Below, in pieces: positions 1-8,234 of a DNA stretch of 64,000 nucleotides. This DNA is from Streptomyces litmocidini (lineage in GTDB: Bacteria > Actinomycetota > Actinomycetes > Streptomycetales > Streptomycetaceae). Below the pieces are notes generated by a model, which worked only from the letters and a program-made list of their open reading frames with translations, searched no databases and was not told where the DNA came from. The DNA is taken from NCBI RefSeq assembly GCF_014649755.1, contig NZ_BMTQ01000008.1, positions 1-64,000 on the forward strand, in the 5' to 3' direction. A program made the position numbers and the translations under genes. Position 1 is the stretch's first letter. Every line of letters begins with the position of its first letter.

Positions 1-429
1 CTCGCCCCCGCCGACCTCGCCGGAGGCGGCGGCCTCGAAGAGGCCCTGCGCGCCCTCGCGGAGCGGGAGTCCTCCGAGGCCCTCCAGGTCCGCTTCCACC
101 AGGACGGCACGCCCTCCACCGCCGTCCCCGGCCGCGTGCAGGCGGCGCTGCTGCGGATCGCCCAGGGCGCGCTGGCCAACGTCCGCGAGCACGCCGACGC
201 CGACACGGCGGCGCTGACCCTCAGTCACCTGGACGACCAGGTGGTCCTGGACGTCGCCGACGACGGCCGCGGCTTCGACCCCGCCGGGAAGCCCGGGGGC
301 GTGCGCGGGCACGGTCTGCCCGCCATGCGCGCGCGTGCCCGGCAGCTCGGCGGCGAGCTCATGGTCGAATCGTCACCGGGCGGGGGCACGGTCCTGACGG
401 CCGTGATCCCTCTGTCACCACCGTCCTGA
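1..429 (+). CDS. Sensor histidine kinase, C-terminal part (partial)
   Basis: The reading frame is open from the first base, so the gene begins before the window. The visible 142 residues are the ATP-binding (HATPase) half of a NarL/DesK-type two-component kinase. The N-box lies around RIAQGALANVREHA, followed by the ADDGRGFD box and a glycine-rich GHGLPAMRARA box, and the end has the usual GGGT(x)LTAVIPL beta strand. It would bind ATP and phosphorylate a LuxR-type response regulator. No response regulator follows within the window, so the partner may be encoded upstream. The family call is firm from the motifs; the signal sensed cannot be told. Confidence 0.9.
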   Translation, partial: LAPADLAGGGGLEEALRALAERESSEALQVRFHQDGTPSTAVPGRVQAALLRIAQGALANVREHADADTAALTLSHLDDQVVLDVADDGRGFDPAGKPGGVRGHGLPAMRARARQLGGELMVESSPGGGTVLTAVIPLSPPS

Positions 430-1388
430 CGGCCCGCGCCCCTCTCCCGCCATGGCCGTCGTCGCCCCTTCGTCACCCCGTCCTGGCCGGTCTCGCCCCT
501 TCGTCGCCCCGCCATGACCGCCCTCGCCCCTGCGTCACCCCGCCCCGGTCGGTCTCGCCCCGAAGGCCCCCCGGCCCCCGTCCGGCGCGGTGACCACTCG
601 CTCGCGGACCACCCGCCCGCCGACCCCTCACCCGCTCCGGAGCAGCTCACCCGCACCGCGACCGGGGCTCCCTCGGCATCCGGGCCGGCCGACGCCGGAA
701 ACCAGCCGTCGCCCCGGCTCGTCACGGCGCGGAGCGGTCGGGCGTCGCCGACGTCCACGGTCCCCGACTCCACGTCGGAGGCACGGACCGGGCGCGTGAC
801 CTGCCGGTGGCGGGAACGGGGCCGGAGGTCCGCCCTCAGGCGCAGCCCCTTCTCCGCCTTCCGGCTCTGCACGGCGCGGGCCTTCCCGATCGGCTCCGGG
901 ACGGCCGGTCCGGTCCGTCCCCGGACACCGTCCTCGCCGGGCTCGCCCCGTTCCGGCACTCCGGACACGGCGGCGGCTTCCTCCGCGGCCGCGCCCCGGC
1001 AGGCGACACCGCCCGGTTCCCGCCCGGACGCGACCTCCGGGCGGGCGTCGAGCCCCGCGGTCCGGCAGTGCTCGACGAACGGGACTCCCGAGGGGCGGTC
1101 GATCTCGCCGAGCCTGAAGGCCTCTTCCCCGGCGGGTGAGTTTACGGCCACCCCTCAGACCGTCCGCGGGTGCGGGGGAACGGCCTCGGTGGAGGCGTAC
1201 CGGAACCGGAGGAAAGGCCTCGGGCCCGGTCACGCCGGGCCGAAACCCCTCATGGGACCACCCGCCGTACGGGCCGCGCCCGATCCGGTGGAATGGCCGA
1301 ACTGTGCATAGACCAGATAGGTGCCTGAGGCATGTAGTGGAGACGGCACCACAGTCCCTGCCACCGATGCGCTCCCAGCGAGGCCCCC
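430..1388. other. Long stretch without a convincing gene
   Basis: About 950 bases separate the kinase from the P450. Several long open frames cross it, but all are rich in Arg, Pro and Ser, have no recognisable domain and have poor codon bias, as expected for chance frames in very GC-rich DNA. A minus-strand frame around 800-1110 has a faint look of a LysR effector domain (FVEHCR-AGLDARPEVASG), so a decayed regulator is possible but unproven. The last 80 bases before the P450 are slightly less GC-rich and probably hold its promoter. Confidence 0.4.
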
Positions 1389-2579
1389 GTGACGAAAGCC
1401 GTGGCGTTCCCCCAGGACCGGACCTGCCCCTACCACCCGCCCACCGCCTATCCCCGGACCGAGGAGGAGCACCCGCTGACGCGGGTCACCCTGTGGGACG
1501 GAAGGCCGGTGTGGCTCGTCACCGGACACGCGGCCGCCCGTTCGCTCCTCGCGGACCAGCGGCTGTCCACCGACTCGACCCGTGACGACTTCCCGCTGCC
1601 GACGGAACGCGCCACGGCCGTGCGCAGGCGCCGACGCGCGGCGCTGCTCGGCTGGGACGACCCCGAGCACAACGCCCAGCGGCGGCTGTTGATCCCCAGC
1701 TTCACCCTCAAGCGCGCCGAGACCCTCCGGCCCCGCATCCAGGAGACCGTGGACCGGCTCCTCGACGCGATGGAGGCGCAGGGGCCGCCGGCGGAGCTGG
1801 TGAGCGCGTTCGCCCTGCCCGTGCCGTCGATCGTCATCTGCGACCTGCTCGGTGTGCCGTACGCGGACCACGAATTCTTCGAGGAGCAGTCACGGCGGCT
1901 GCTGCGCGGCCCGACGGCCGCGGACACCGAGGACGCGCTGGCCCGGCTGGAGGGCTACCTCGGCGACCTGATCGACCGCAAGCGCGAGAAGCCCGGCGTC
2001 GGCGTCCTCGACGACCTGGTGGCGCGCGGGGCCGAAGACGGCGGACCCGGACGCGAGGAACTGGTGCGCCTCGCCACGATCCTGCTGGTGGCCGGCCACG
2101 AGACCACGGCGAACATGATCTCCCTGGGCACGTACACCCTGCTCCGCCACCCGGAGCGGCTGGCGGAGCTGCGGGCGGACCCCGGGCTCCTGCCGGCCGC
2201 CGTCGAGGAACTGCTACGGTTCCTGTCGATCGCCGACGGGCTGCTGCGGGTCGCGCGGGAGGACGTCGACGTCGCCGGGACGGTGATCCGGGCGGGCGAG
2301 GGCGTGGTCTTCTCCACCTCGGTGATCAACAGGGACGCCTCCGCGTACAGCGACCCGGACACCCTCGACTGGGCACGGTCCGCCCGTCATCACGTGGCGT
2401 TCGGTTTCGGCATCCACCAGTGCCTCGGGCAGAACCTCGCCCGCGCGGAACTGGAGATCGCGCTCGGGACGCTCCTGCGCCGGCTGCCGGGGCTCCGGCT
2501 GGCCGTTCCGGCCGAGGAGATCCCGTTCAAGCCGGGCGACACGATCCAGGGGATGCTCGAACTCCCCGTCACGTGGTGA
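1389..2579 (+). CDS. Cytochrome P450, CYP105-like
   Basis: This is a soluble bacterial P450 monooxygenase of 396 residues, the normal length for the class. The C-helix HxxxR motif (PEHNAQRR), the I-helix oxygen-binding motif AGHETT, the K-helix ExxR (EELLR) and the haem loop FGFGIHQCLG, with the axial Cys near residue 345, are all present and intact. Overall wording is closest to the CYP105 family, which oxidises xenobiotics and macrolides in Streptomyces. The start is GTG at 1389, giving the usual short N-terminus. The ferredoxin gene follows 17 bases later and should deliver electrons. No ferredoxin reductase or biosynthetic genes are nearby, so the substrate cannot be inferred. Confidence 0.95.
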   Translation: MTKAVAFPQDRTCPYHPPTAYPRTEEEHPLTRVTLWDGRPVWLVTGHAAARSLLADQRLSTDSTRDDFPLPTERATAVRRRRRAALLGWDDPEHNAQRRLLIPSFTLKRAETLRPRIQETVDRLLDAMEAQGPPAELVSAFALPVPSIVICDLLGVPYADHEFFEEQSRRLLRGPTAADTEDALARLEGYLGDLIDRKREKPGVGVLDDLVARGAEDGGPGREELVRLATILLVAGHETTANMISLGTYTLLRHPERLAELRADPGLLPAAVEELLRFLSIADGLLRVAREDVDVAGTVIRAGEGVVFSTSVINRDASAYSDPDTLDWARSARHHVAFGFGIHQCLGQNLARAELEIALGTLLRRLPGLRLAVPAEEIPFKPGDTIQGMLELPVTW

Positions 2580-2596
2580 AAGGAGCGGAGCGGAAC

Positions 2597-2827
2597 ATGG
2601 CGAAGGAAGCGGTGCCCATGCGCGTGTCGATCGACGCGGACGTCTGCATCGGCGCGGGGCAGTGCGCCCTCACGTCCCCGGACGTCTTCACCCAGGACGA
2701 CGACGGATTCGGGACGGTCGTCCCGGGCCGGGAGGACGGCACCGGAACACTGGTCCGCGAGGCGGCGCGCGCCTGTCCCGTACAGGCGATCACCCTCCAT
2801 GACCTCGCCGACGAACCACGTGCGTGA
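2597..2827 (+). CDS. 3Fe-4S ferredoxin, P450 redox partner
   Basis: A small acidic ferredoxin of 76 residues (69 if the in-frame ATG at 2618 is used). It has the single-cluster pattern of Streptomyces P450 ferredoxins: CIGAGQC near the start, the conserved VFTQDDDG segment, and ACPVQAI near the end, giving three cysteines for a [3Fe-4S] cluster. AAGGAG at 2580-2585 lies directly after the P450 stop codon, so the two genes form one transcript. It should shuttle electrons from an unlinked NAD(P)H ferredoxin reductase to the P450. Which of the two ATGs is used cannot be settled; the shorter product matches the family length better. Confidence 0.92.
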   Translation: MAKEAVPMRVSIDADVCIGAGQCALTSPDVFTQDDDGFGTVVPGREDGTGTLVREAARACPVQAITLHDLADEPRA

Positions 2828-2854
2828 CGGCGGTCGGCAAAGGCGCCGAGGGGC

Positions 2855-2881
2855 GGGCACCGTCACGGACCGACGGTGCCC
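2855..2881 (+). terminator. Hairpin after the P450-ferredoxin operon
   Basis: GGGCACCGTC and its exact complement GACGGTGCCC (10 bp) flank a 7-base loop, 28 bases after the ferredoxin stop. There is no U-run, as is usual for Streptomyces terminators. Confidence 0.65.
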
Positions 2882-3283
2882 CCTCCCTGCCGACCGGTCA
2901 CCACGTCCGCGCCTGCCGAGCGGGCGAACGGCGCACGGCCCGGTCCCGCTCCTGTGCGGGCCCGGCGCCATGGGGCGGCCGCTCAGACCGGACCGCATCG
3001 ACGCGGCCCGTCCGGAGGAGGTGTCGGCCGCGGACTTCGTCGGGCACCGCGGCGGCGGCTGCCCTTCTGGTCGGACCCGACACCGGGTGATCCACCGGTT
3101 CGACGAGATCGGCCCGGCCCGCCCGGACCGGATGGGTGGGTCCAGGAGGGGTCGAAGTCGCCGTCGGCGAGCAAGGCGCGGAGTTCCAGGGCGGCTTCGG
3201 TGCCGACGCCGCGGCCGGCCGTCGACGCGTTCGTCCGACAAATTCGCTACTCGGCGGCCGGAGCGCCGTGATACACATCCGCC
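2882..3283. other. Intergenic stretch, no gene seen
   Basis: Roughly 400 bases with overlapping low-complexity frames in several phases and no recognisable protein motif. A minus-strand frame contains ADGDFDPSW but nothing around it resembles a family. I treat it as non-coding or fully decayed. Confidence 0.4.
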
Positions 3284-4057
3284 GTGCAAGAAATCTTGGA
3301 GTTCCCCGAGGTCCTGCGGCTGATCGAAGACCGCTCGGCCGCGTTCCGCGCCGCGATCGCGTCCGCCCCCGACCTCGACGTCCAGGTCCCGACCTGCCCG
3401 GACTGGACGCTGCGCGAACTGGCGCAGCACCTCGGCGACGGCCGCCGCCGCCAGGCCGCCGTCGTCACGGCCGGCCCCGGCGCCGAGCCCCCGGCGAGGA
3501 CGGACCCGAAGGGCGCCCCGACCGCGCCCCGCGACCGCGGGGCCCTGGACGCCTGGCTCGCCGAGTCGACCGAGCTCATGCTCGACGCGATGCGCGAGGC
3601 GGGCCCGGACCGCGGCTGCTGGACCTGGTGGGGCCGCTCGCAGGCCCCGGAGACCAGCGGAGCTGTGGCCCGGCACCAGATCCAGGAGATCGCCGTCCAC
3701 ACCTACGACGTCCAGCTCACCCAGGGGGCCGCGCAGCCGCTGCCGACGGACGTCGCCGTCGAGGGCGTCGACGAGTTCCTGACGACCGTCTCGGCGACGA
3801 CCGTCCCCTGGCCGTTCAAACCGGCGACCATCGACCTGCACGCGACCGAGGGCCGCTCCTGGCGCCTGACCCTCGACGCCGACGGCGTCCGCTGCGACGA
3901 CCTCGCCGCCGACGCGGAGCCGGGCGACATGGCAGTGCGCGGCGCGGCGAGCGAACTGGTCCTCTACCTCTACGCGCGCGTCCCGCTCGACGACCTGGAG
4001 ACCACCGGCGACACCGAGCCGATGGAGCAGCTCGCGGACTGGGACCCGAACGCGTAG
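3284..4057 (+). CDS. Maleylpyruvate isomerase-type mycothiol-dependent protein (MDMPI/DinB fold)
   Basis: A protein of 257 residues starting at GTG. The N-terminal half carries the DinB-like four-helix metal-binding fold of the TIGR03083 family: the TCPDWTLRELAQHLG box with its metal-ligand His, and the second His pair in ARHQIQEIAVHTYDVQ. The C-terminal half (from about residue 165) is the separate MDMPI C-terminal domain. Family members are thought to use mycothiol as cofactor for isomerisation or thiol transfer; the substrate here is unknown. The gene stands alone, with no dioxygenase nearby, so a role in gentisate breakdown is not supported by context. Confidence 0.85.
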   Translation: MQEILEFPEVLRLIEDRSAAFRAAIASAPDLDVQVPTCPDWTLRELAQHLGDGRRRQAAVVTAGPGAEPPARTDPKGAPTAPRDRGALDAWLAESTELMLDAMREAGPDRGCWTWWGRSQAPETSGAVARHQIQEIAVHTYDVQLTQGAAQPLPTDVAVEGVDEFLTTVSATTVPWPFKPATIDLHATEGRSWRLTLDADGVRCDDLAADAEPGDMAVRGAASELVLYLYARVPLDDLETTGDTEPMEQLADWDPNA

Positions 4058-4229
4058 AGCACGCGCTTGCGACGCGGCGGGAACGGTCGGGTCCGTCGTC
4101 GGTCGTCCACCGTGCGGCCCGGCGGTCGGCCTCCTCCCGGGTCAGGCGGCCCCCGGCAAGCACGGCGAGGCGCTCTTCGGACTCATCGAGCGTCGACCGG
4201 CGGCTGGGGCCCGTGTCCTGACCGTACGG

Positions 4230-4251
4230 GTCCTGACCGTACGGTCAGGAC
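4230..4251. promoter_or_regulatory. Perfect 22-bp palindrome with an extra half repeat
   Basis: The 11-base arm GTCCTGACCGT is followed by its exact complement ACGGTCAGGAC with no spacer. The 15 bases before it (4215-4229) repeat the first 15 bases of the palindrome. It sits 88 bases before the RibD-like gene. The form suits a TetR-family operator; no regulator gene is adjacent. Confidence 0.6.
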
Positions 4252-4338
4252 CGACGCCGTCCGATGCGGGAACGGGGTCCTGAGGCGGGCGGGCGTCGGC
4301 GGTCGTAGGGTCGGAGCTGTTCCCAAGGAGGGCTTCCG

Positions 4339-4932
4339 ATGCGCAGCGTGACCTACTCGATGGGCGTCTCGCTCGACGGCTACATCGTCGGGCCGGACGG
4401 TGGCTTCGACTGGACGGCGCCCGATGAGGAGGTCTTTCGCTTCTGGATCGACGAGATCCGAGAGGTCGGCGTCCACCTGCTGGGGCGACGGCTGTACGAG
4501 ACGATGCTGTACTGGGAGACCGCTGACCAGGACCCGTCGCTCGACGACGCGGAACTCGAGTGGGCCGCACTCTGGAAGCCGCTCCCCAAGGTGGTGTTCT
4601 CCACCACGCTGTCGACCGTGCGGGGCAATGCCCGCCTGGTCTCGGGCGGCCTCGTGGAGGAGATCGAGCGGTTGCGGGCCGAACCGGGGCGGGGCGACAT
4701 CGCGATCGGCGGCGCGGGGCTCGCCGCCGAGGCGGCCGCATCGGATCTGATCGACGAGTACCGGGCCGTGGTCCACCCGGTGCTGGTCGGCGGCGGCATC
4801 CCGTTCTTCCCCCGGCACCAGCGCCGAGTGGATCTCGAACTCGTCGAGACCCGCACCTTCAGTTCGAGGTTCGTCTACCTCCGCTACCGGGTGGCGCGCC
4901 GGGGCTCGTCCCAGCAGGGCGGCCGAGCATGA
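4339..4932 (+). CDS. Dihydrofolate reductase family protein (RibD C-terminal domain)
   Basis: A protein of 197 residues starting MRSVTYSMGVSLDGYIVGPDGGFDW, the typical opening of stand-alone RibD_C/DHFR-like reductases of actinobacteria. The LLGRRLYETM helix, the IGGAGLAAEA nucleotide-binding turn and the VHPVLVGGGIPFF strand are all present. A strong ribosome site (AAGGAGG at 4325-4331) fixes the start. Such proteins bind NADPH and are predicted reductases; the physiological substrate is not known, and it is not part of a riboflavin or folate operon here. The palindrome upstream suggests it is controlled by a dedicated repressor encoded elsewhere. Confidence 0.88.
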   Translation: MRSVTYSMGVSLDGYIVGPDGGFDWTAPDEEVFRFWIDEIREVGVHLLGRRLYETMLYWETADQDPSLDDAELEWAALWKPLPKVVFSTTLSTVRGNARLVSGGLVEEIERLRAEPGRGDIAIGGAGLAAEAAASDLIDEYRAVVHPVLVGGGIPFFPRHQRRVDLELVETRTFSSRFVYLRYRVARRGSSQQGGRA

Positions 4933-5131
4933 TCGTATTCCCGATGGAGCCATTGGCGTCCCTATCGGAGCCATCGGTTTCTTCATTGGATACCTATGGC
5001 CCTCGGGCCTACTGTCGAGAACGTCGCCGCTCCGGCGAGCTCGCCGGAGAACGCCACTCGGGTCAGAGTGTCGGTGTGCGCACCCCCGTCTCCGGGCCCG
5101 GGTCGGGCCCGCCATCCCCTGGAGATCCCCC

Positions 5132-5827
5132 ATGTCGAAGATCCTTTTCGTGATGACCGGCGCCGACCACTGGACGCTGGCCGACGGCACCAAGCACCCG
5201 ACCGGGTTCTGGGCCGAGGAGGTCGTCGCGCCGTACGAGGCGTTCAAGGCCGCCGGTCACGAGGTCGTCGTCGCCACGCCCGGCGGCGTCGTCCCGACCG
5301 TCGACGCGGGCAGCCTCGCCGCCGAGGTCAACGGCGGCCGGGAAGGCGCGGACAAGGTCGCCGCGGCGCTCGCCTCCATCGGCGAGATCCAGCACCCGAT
5401 CAGCCTGGAGGACGCCCGTCCGGCCGATTACGACGCCGTCTTCTACCCCGGCGGCCACGGCCCCATGGAGGACCTCGCCGTGGACACCACTTCCGGCAGG
5501 CTGCTGGTCGACACCCTGCGCTCGGGCAAGCCCCTGGGCGTCGTGTGCCACGGGCCCGCCGCGCTTCTCGCCGCCACCGACGCCGACGGCTCGAACGCCT
5601 TCGCCGGCCGCAAGGTCGCCGCCTTCAGCAACGCCGAGGAGACCCAGGCCGGCCTCGCCGAGAAGGCGAAGTGGCTGCTGGAGACCCGGCTCGTCGAGGC
5701 CGGCGTGGACGTCCAGGTCGGTGAGCCGTGGGCGCCGCACGTGGTCGTCGACGGCAACCTGGTCACCGGCCAGAACCCGTCCTCCTCCGCCCCGCTCGCC
5801 GCCGAGCTGCTCAAGAAGCTGGGCTGA
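5132..5827 (+). CDS. DJ-1/PfpI family protein (Hsp31/glyoxalase III-like)
   Basis: A cytoplasmic class I glutamine-amidotransferase-fold protein of 231 residues. The nucleophile elbow is GVVCHGPAALL, preceded by FYPGGHGPMEDL, and the Hsp31-type insertion HWTLADGTKHPTGFW is near the N-terminus. Members of this branch act as chaperones or as glutathione-independent glyoxalases that remove methylglyoxal damage. The gene is monocistronic, with about 200 bases of upstream DNA that hold a GGAGCCATTGG / GGAGCCATCGG direct repeat and may be regulatory. The family is certain; which of the two activities applies is not. Confidence 0.88.
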   Translation: MSKILFVMTGADHWTLADGTKHPTGFWAEEVVAPYEAFKAAGHEVVVATPGGVVPTVDAGSLAAEVNGGREGADKVAAALASIGEIQHPISLEDARPADYDAVFYPGGHGPMEDLAVDTTSGRLLVDTLRSGKPLGVVCHGPAALLAATDADGSNAFAGRKVAAFSNAEETQAGLAEKAKWLLETRLVEAGVDVQVGEPWAPHVVVDGNLVTGQNPSSSAPLAAELLKKLG

Positions 5828-5924
5828 TCCTCCATCAGCACGGCCCCGGCTCGCCGCGCGCCGCACGACCGGGCGCGCGCGGGCCTGGACAGGGACACCT
5901 CCCCTCACTAATCTCCTCCCCACT

Positions 5925-5942
5925 TAATCAATTAGTTGACTA
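5925..5942. promoter_or_regulatory. AT-rich inverted repeat, MarR-like operator
   Basis: TAATCAA and TTGACTA face each other across 4 bases (6 of 7 pairs match) in an AT-rich island. It lies 15 bases before the likely start of the SnoaL-like gene, where a repressor would block transcription. MarR-family operators have this size and symmetry; no marR gene is next to it. Confidence 0.5.
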
Positions 5943-5957
5943 GGCGTGGAGATGTCC

Positions 5958-6410
5958 ATGAAGCCCTTCCGTCAGGCCGTCGAGGCGAACGACCACGCGG
6001 CGATCGAGGCGCTCCTCGCCGAGGACGTCGTCTTCACCAGCCCCGTGGCCTTCAGGCCCTACCCGGGCAAGGCGATCACCGCGGCCGTCCTGCGCGGGGT
6101 GTCCCGCGTCCTCACCGACTTCCGTTACGTCCGGGAGATCACCGGCGAGGACGGCCGCGACCACGCCCTCGTCTTCGAGGCCCGCGTCGGCGACCGTGCG
6201 ATCACCGGCTGCGACTTCCTCCACCTGAACGACCAGGGCCTCATCGACGACTTCATGGTCATGGTCCGGCCGCTGTCCGCCGCGCAGGCGCTGTCCGAGG
6301 CGATGGGGGCGCAGTTCGAGCGCATCGCCGCCGAGGCCGCCGACACCGCCTCCGCCGCCGGGGCCGCCTCCGCTTCCACCGCCGGGGCCGCCGAGCCGGA
6401 CCCGGCGTGA
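5958..6410 (+). CDS. SnoaL-like / NTF2-fold protein
   Basis: A protein of 150 residues. GTG 5946, ATG 5952 and ATG 5958 are all in frame; GGAG at 5948-5951 sits 6 bases before ATG 5958 and favours that start. The fold is the cone-shaped NTF2 barrel: helix MKPFRQAVEANDHAAIEALLAEDVVFTSP, then alternating strands ending in HLNDQGLIDDFMVMVRPL. Members bind small hydrophobic ligands or act as isomerases or cyclases. The tail after residue 120 is a run of Ala, Ser and Glu without predicted fold. Directly after the stop is a decayed flavoprotein start, so this gene probably once headed a two-gene unit. Confidence 0.8.
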   Translation: MKPFRQAVEANDHAAIEALLAEDVVFTSPVAFRPYPGKAITAAVLRGVSRVLTDFRYVREITGEDGRDHALVFEARVGDRAITGCDFLHLNDQGLIDDFMVMVRPLSAAQALSEAMGAQFERIAAEAADTASAAGAASASTAGAAEPDPA

Positions 6411-6480
6411 GCATGGCCACGACGCCCTCGTCCTCGGCGCCGGCAACGCCGGCCTGACCACGGCCGCCCCCTCCGACAGG
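6409..6480 (+). pseudogene. Remnant of a FAD-dependent oxidoreductase N-terminus
   Basis: Immediately after the SnoaL-like stop, the frame starting at 6409 reads HDALVLGAGNAGLTTAA, the dinucleotide-binding GxGxxG strand-turn-helix of NADH dehydrogenase-like flavoproteins. The sequence then loses all resemblance within about 20 codons. This looks like the truncated end of a gene whose remainder has been deleted. Confidence 0.5.
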
Positions 6481-6574
6481 CCGGCGTGCGGACCCCTGGC
6501 GTCCTCGCCCCGCGTACAGTCGCTGCGGACGACGAGCTGTGCCGGGCATCCGCCACGGGGCGGGAGGGAGGACG

Positions 6575-6960
6575 CGCGCGTCGGACGAGGTGACGTCGTG
6601 GCTGGCCCGGGTCGCCCTGCCGTCGACCCGCCTCACCGCCGGTGCGCCCACCACCGATCTCCAGCCGTGGAAGGGCGTCCGCGTGCGGGCCGCCGACCTG
6701 GTGACGCGCGTGCGACGTGCGAGAGCACGCGGACCCGGGGCGGACGGTCTTCGCCGTGCGCGACCGGCACATGGCCGACGCCGTGGAGGCGGTCCTCGAC
6801 GACCCGTCCGTGAGGGTCGCCCCGTGGGCGCACGACGGGCACCTCGGCAGGCGCCGCCACGGCGGCGCCGTGCCGTCCCTGGGACAGCACCTCCGCTCCC
6901 GGTGCGGCGACGCCCCTTACGCGCTGGGACCGCTGTTCGGTCGCGGAGCGTTCCGCGCGG
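6575..6960 (+). pseudogene. Internally deleted erythromycin esterase family gene
   Basis: Two pieces of one family lie in different frames. The first (about 6587-6700, frame 2) reads DEVTSWLARVALPSTRLTAG, then APTTDLQPWKGV, the N-terminal WLxxxALPLxTL...APLxDL signature of erythromycin esterases. The second (6717-6960, frame 3) reads RDRHMADAVEAVL, then WAHDGHLG, VPSLGQHLR and GLFGRGAFRA-like text, the C-terminal part. The roughly 250 residues that should lie between are absent and the junction changes frame. The gene can no longer make a working esterase. Confidence in the family is high because both ends match in order. Confidence 0.8.
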
Positions 6961-7038
6961 CGGATGCGGCTCCGTTCCCGGGCCCGTCCGCCTCCTCGCC
7001 CTTCTCCCTCCGGAACGGGCGGAGGTCCGGAAACGCGT

Positions 7039-7075
7039 CACACGCCGACCCCAGTGCGGTCGGGGTCGGCGTGTG
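7039..7075 (-). terminator. Long hairpin after gap
   Basis: CACACGCCGACCCC and its exact complement (14 bp) enclose a 9-base loop. A second hairpin (GTCCCCACC/GGTGGGGAC, 7085-7108) lies between it and the gap stop codon. Together they form a strong double terminator for gap. Confidence 0.8.
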
Positions 7076-7125
7076 GCCGTGCCCGTCCCCACCGCGTGCG
7101 GTGGGGACGACGGTCGGGCTCGTCG

Positions 7126-8124
7126 TCAGCTCGTGGCGAGGAGCTGCAGGGTGTCGATGACGCGGTTCGAGAAGCCCCACTCGTTGTCGTACCAGGCGAC
7201 GACCTTGACGTGACGCCCCTCGACGCGGGTGAGGGCGGAGTCGAAGATCGACGAGTGCGGGTTGCCCACGATGTCGGCGGAGACCAGCGGGTCGTCCGAG
7301 TACTCGAGGACACCGGCCAGCGGACCCTCGGCGGCGGCGCGGTAGGCCTCCAGGATCTCCTCGCGGGTCACGTCGCGGGCGACGGTCGTGTTGAGCTCCA
7401 CGATGGAGCCCACCGGGACCGGCACGCGGATCGAGTCGCCGGACAGCTTGCCGTCCAGGTTCGGCAGCACGAGGCCGATGGCCTTCGCGGCGCCCGTCGA
7501 GGTCGGCACGATGTTGACGCCGGCGGCGCGGGCACGGCGCGGGTCCCGGTGCGGGCCGTCCTGCAGGTTCTGCTCCTGCGTGTAGGCGTGAACCGTCGTC
7601 ATGAAGCCGTGCTCGATGCCGGCGAGGTCGTCGAGGACCTTCGCGAGAGGCGCGAGGGCGTTCGTCGTGCAAGAGGCGTTCGAGACGATCGTGTGCAGAT
7701 CGGCGTCGTACGCGTCGGTGTTCACGCCGTAGGCAAGGGTGACGTCGGCGCCGTCCGCGGGCGCGCTGACGAGCACCTTCTTGGCGCCGGCGTCGAGGTG
7801 CGCGCGGGCGGCCTTGGCCGAGGTGAAGCGGCCGGTGGACTCCAGGACGATGTCGACGCCGAGTTCGGCCCACGGCAGCTGCGCCGGCTCGCGCTCGGCG
7901 AGCACCTTGATGCGGCGGCCGTCGACGACGAGGGTGTCTCCGTCGACGGTGACCGGGCGGCCCAGACGGCCCGAGGTCGAGTCGAAGGCGAGGAGCCGCG
8001 CGAGGGCCGTGGGCTCCGTCAGGTCGTTGATGGCGACGACCTCGAGGTCGCTTTCGCGCTCGAGGAGCGCGCGCAGCACGTTGCGTCCGATGCGGCCGAA
8101 ACCATTGATGGCGATACGAGTCAT
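7126..8124 (-). CDS. gap: Glyceraldehyde-3-phosphate dehydrogenase, type I
   Basis: A glycolytic enzyme of 332 residues that oxidises glyceraldehyde 3-phosphate to 1,3-bisphosphoglycerate with NAD. The Rossmann start TRIAINGFGRIGRN, the active-site SNASCTTNALAP with Cys near residue 152, the THAYTQEQ-like segment (TTVHAYTQEQNLQDG) and the C-terminal WYDNEWGFSNR are all intact. The start at MTRIAI is chosen because GGAAGGGA precedes it and the family begins there; an open frame continues further upstream. It is monocistronic, unlike the gap-pgk-tpi operon seen in many bacteria, so it is probably a second gap copy comparable to gap2 of other streptomycetes. That last point is inference. Confidence 0.95.
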   Translation of the reverse strand: MTRIAINGFGRIGRNVLRALLERESDLEVVAINDLTEPTALARLLAFDSTSGRLGRPVTVDGDTLVVDGRRIKVLAEREPAQLPWAELGVDIVLESTGRFTSAKAARAHLDAGAKKVLVSAPADGADVTLAYGVNTDAYDADLHTIVSNASCTTNALAPLAKVLDDLAGIEHGFMTTVHAYTQEQNLQDGPHRDPRRARAAGVNIVPTSTGAAKAIGLVLPNLDGKLSGDSIRVPVPVGSIVELNTTVARDVTREEILEAYRAAAEGPLAGVLEYSDDPLVSADIVGNPHSSIFDSALTRVEGRHVKVVAWYDNEWGFSNRVIDTLQLLATS

Positions 8125-8234
8125 GAGCGGTGTCCCTTCCGATTCGCCACCCAGGTTCGCGCGGAATGATCGTTCCGACCAGCGGCGTGATCGCCACGGT
8201 CCGCAAGTATCGCGCCAAGGGACCGGCGGGCGGG

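Noticed and set aside
514..1311. 265-codon open frame on the plus strand
   Set aside because: Low-complexity Pro/Arg/Ser product with no domain and no good ribosome site; chance frame in GC-rich DNA.
8125..8234. gap as a target of the GlxA-type regulator
   Set aside because: Both genes are on the same strand with only adjacency as evidence; no palindrome seen in the gap.
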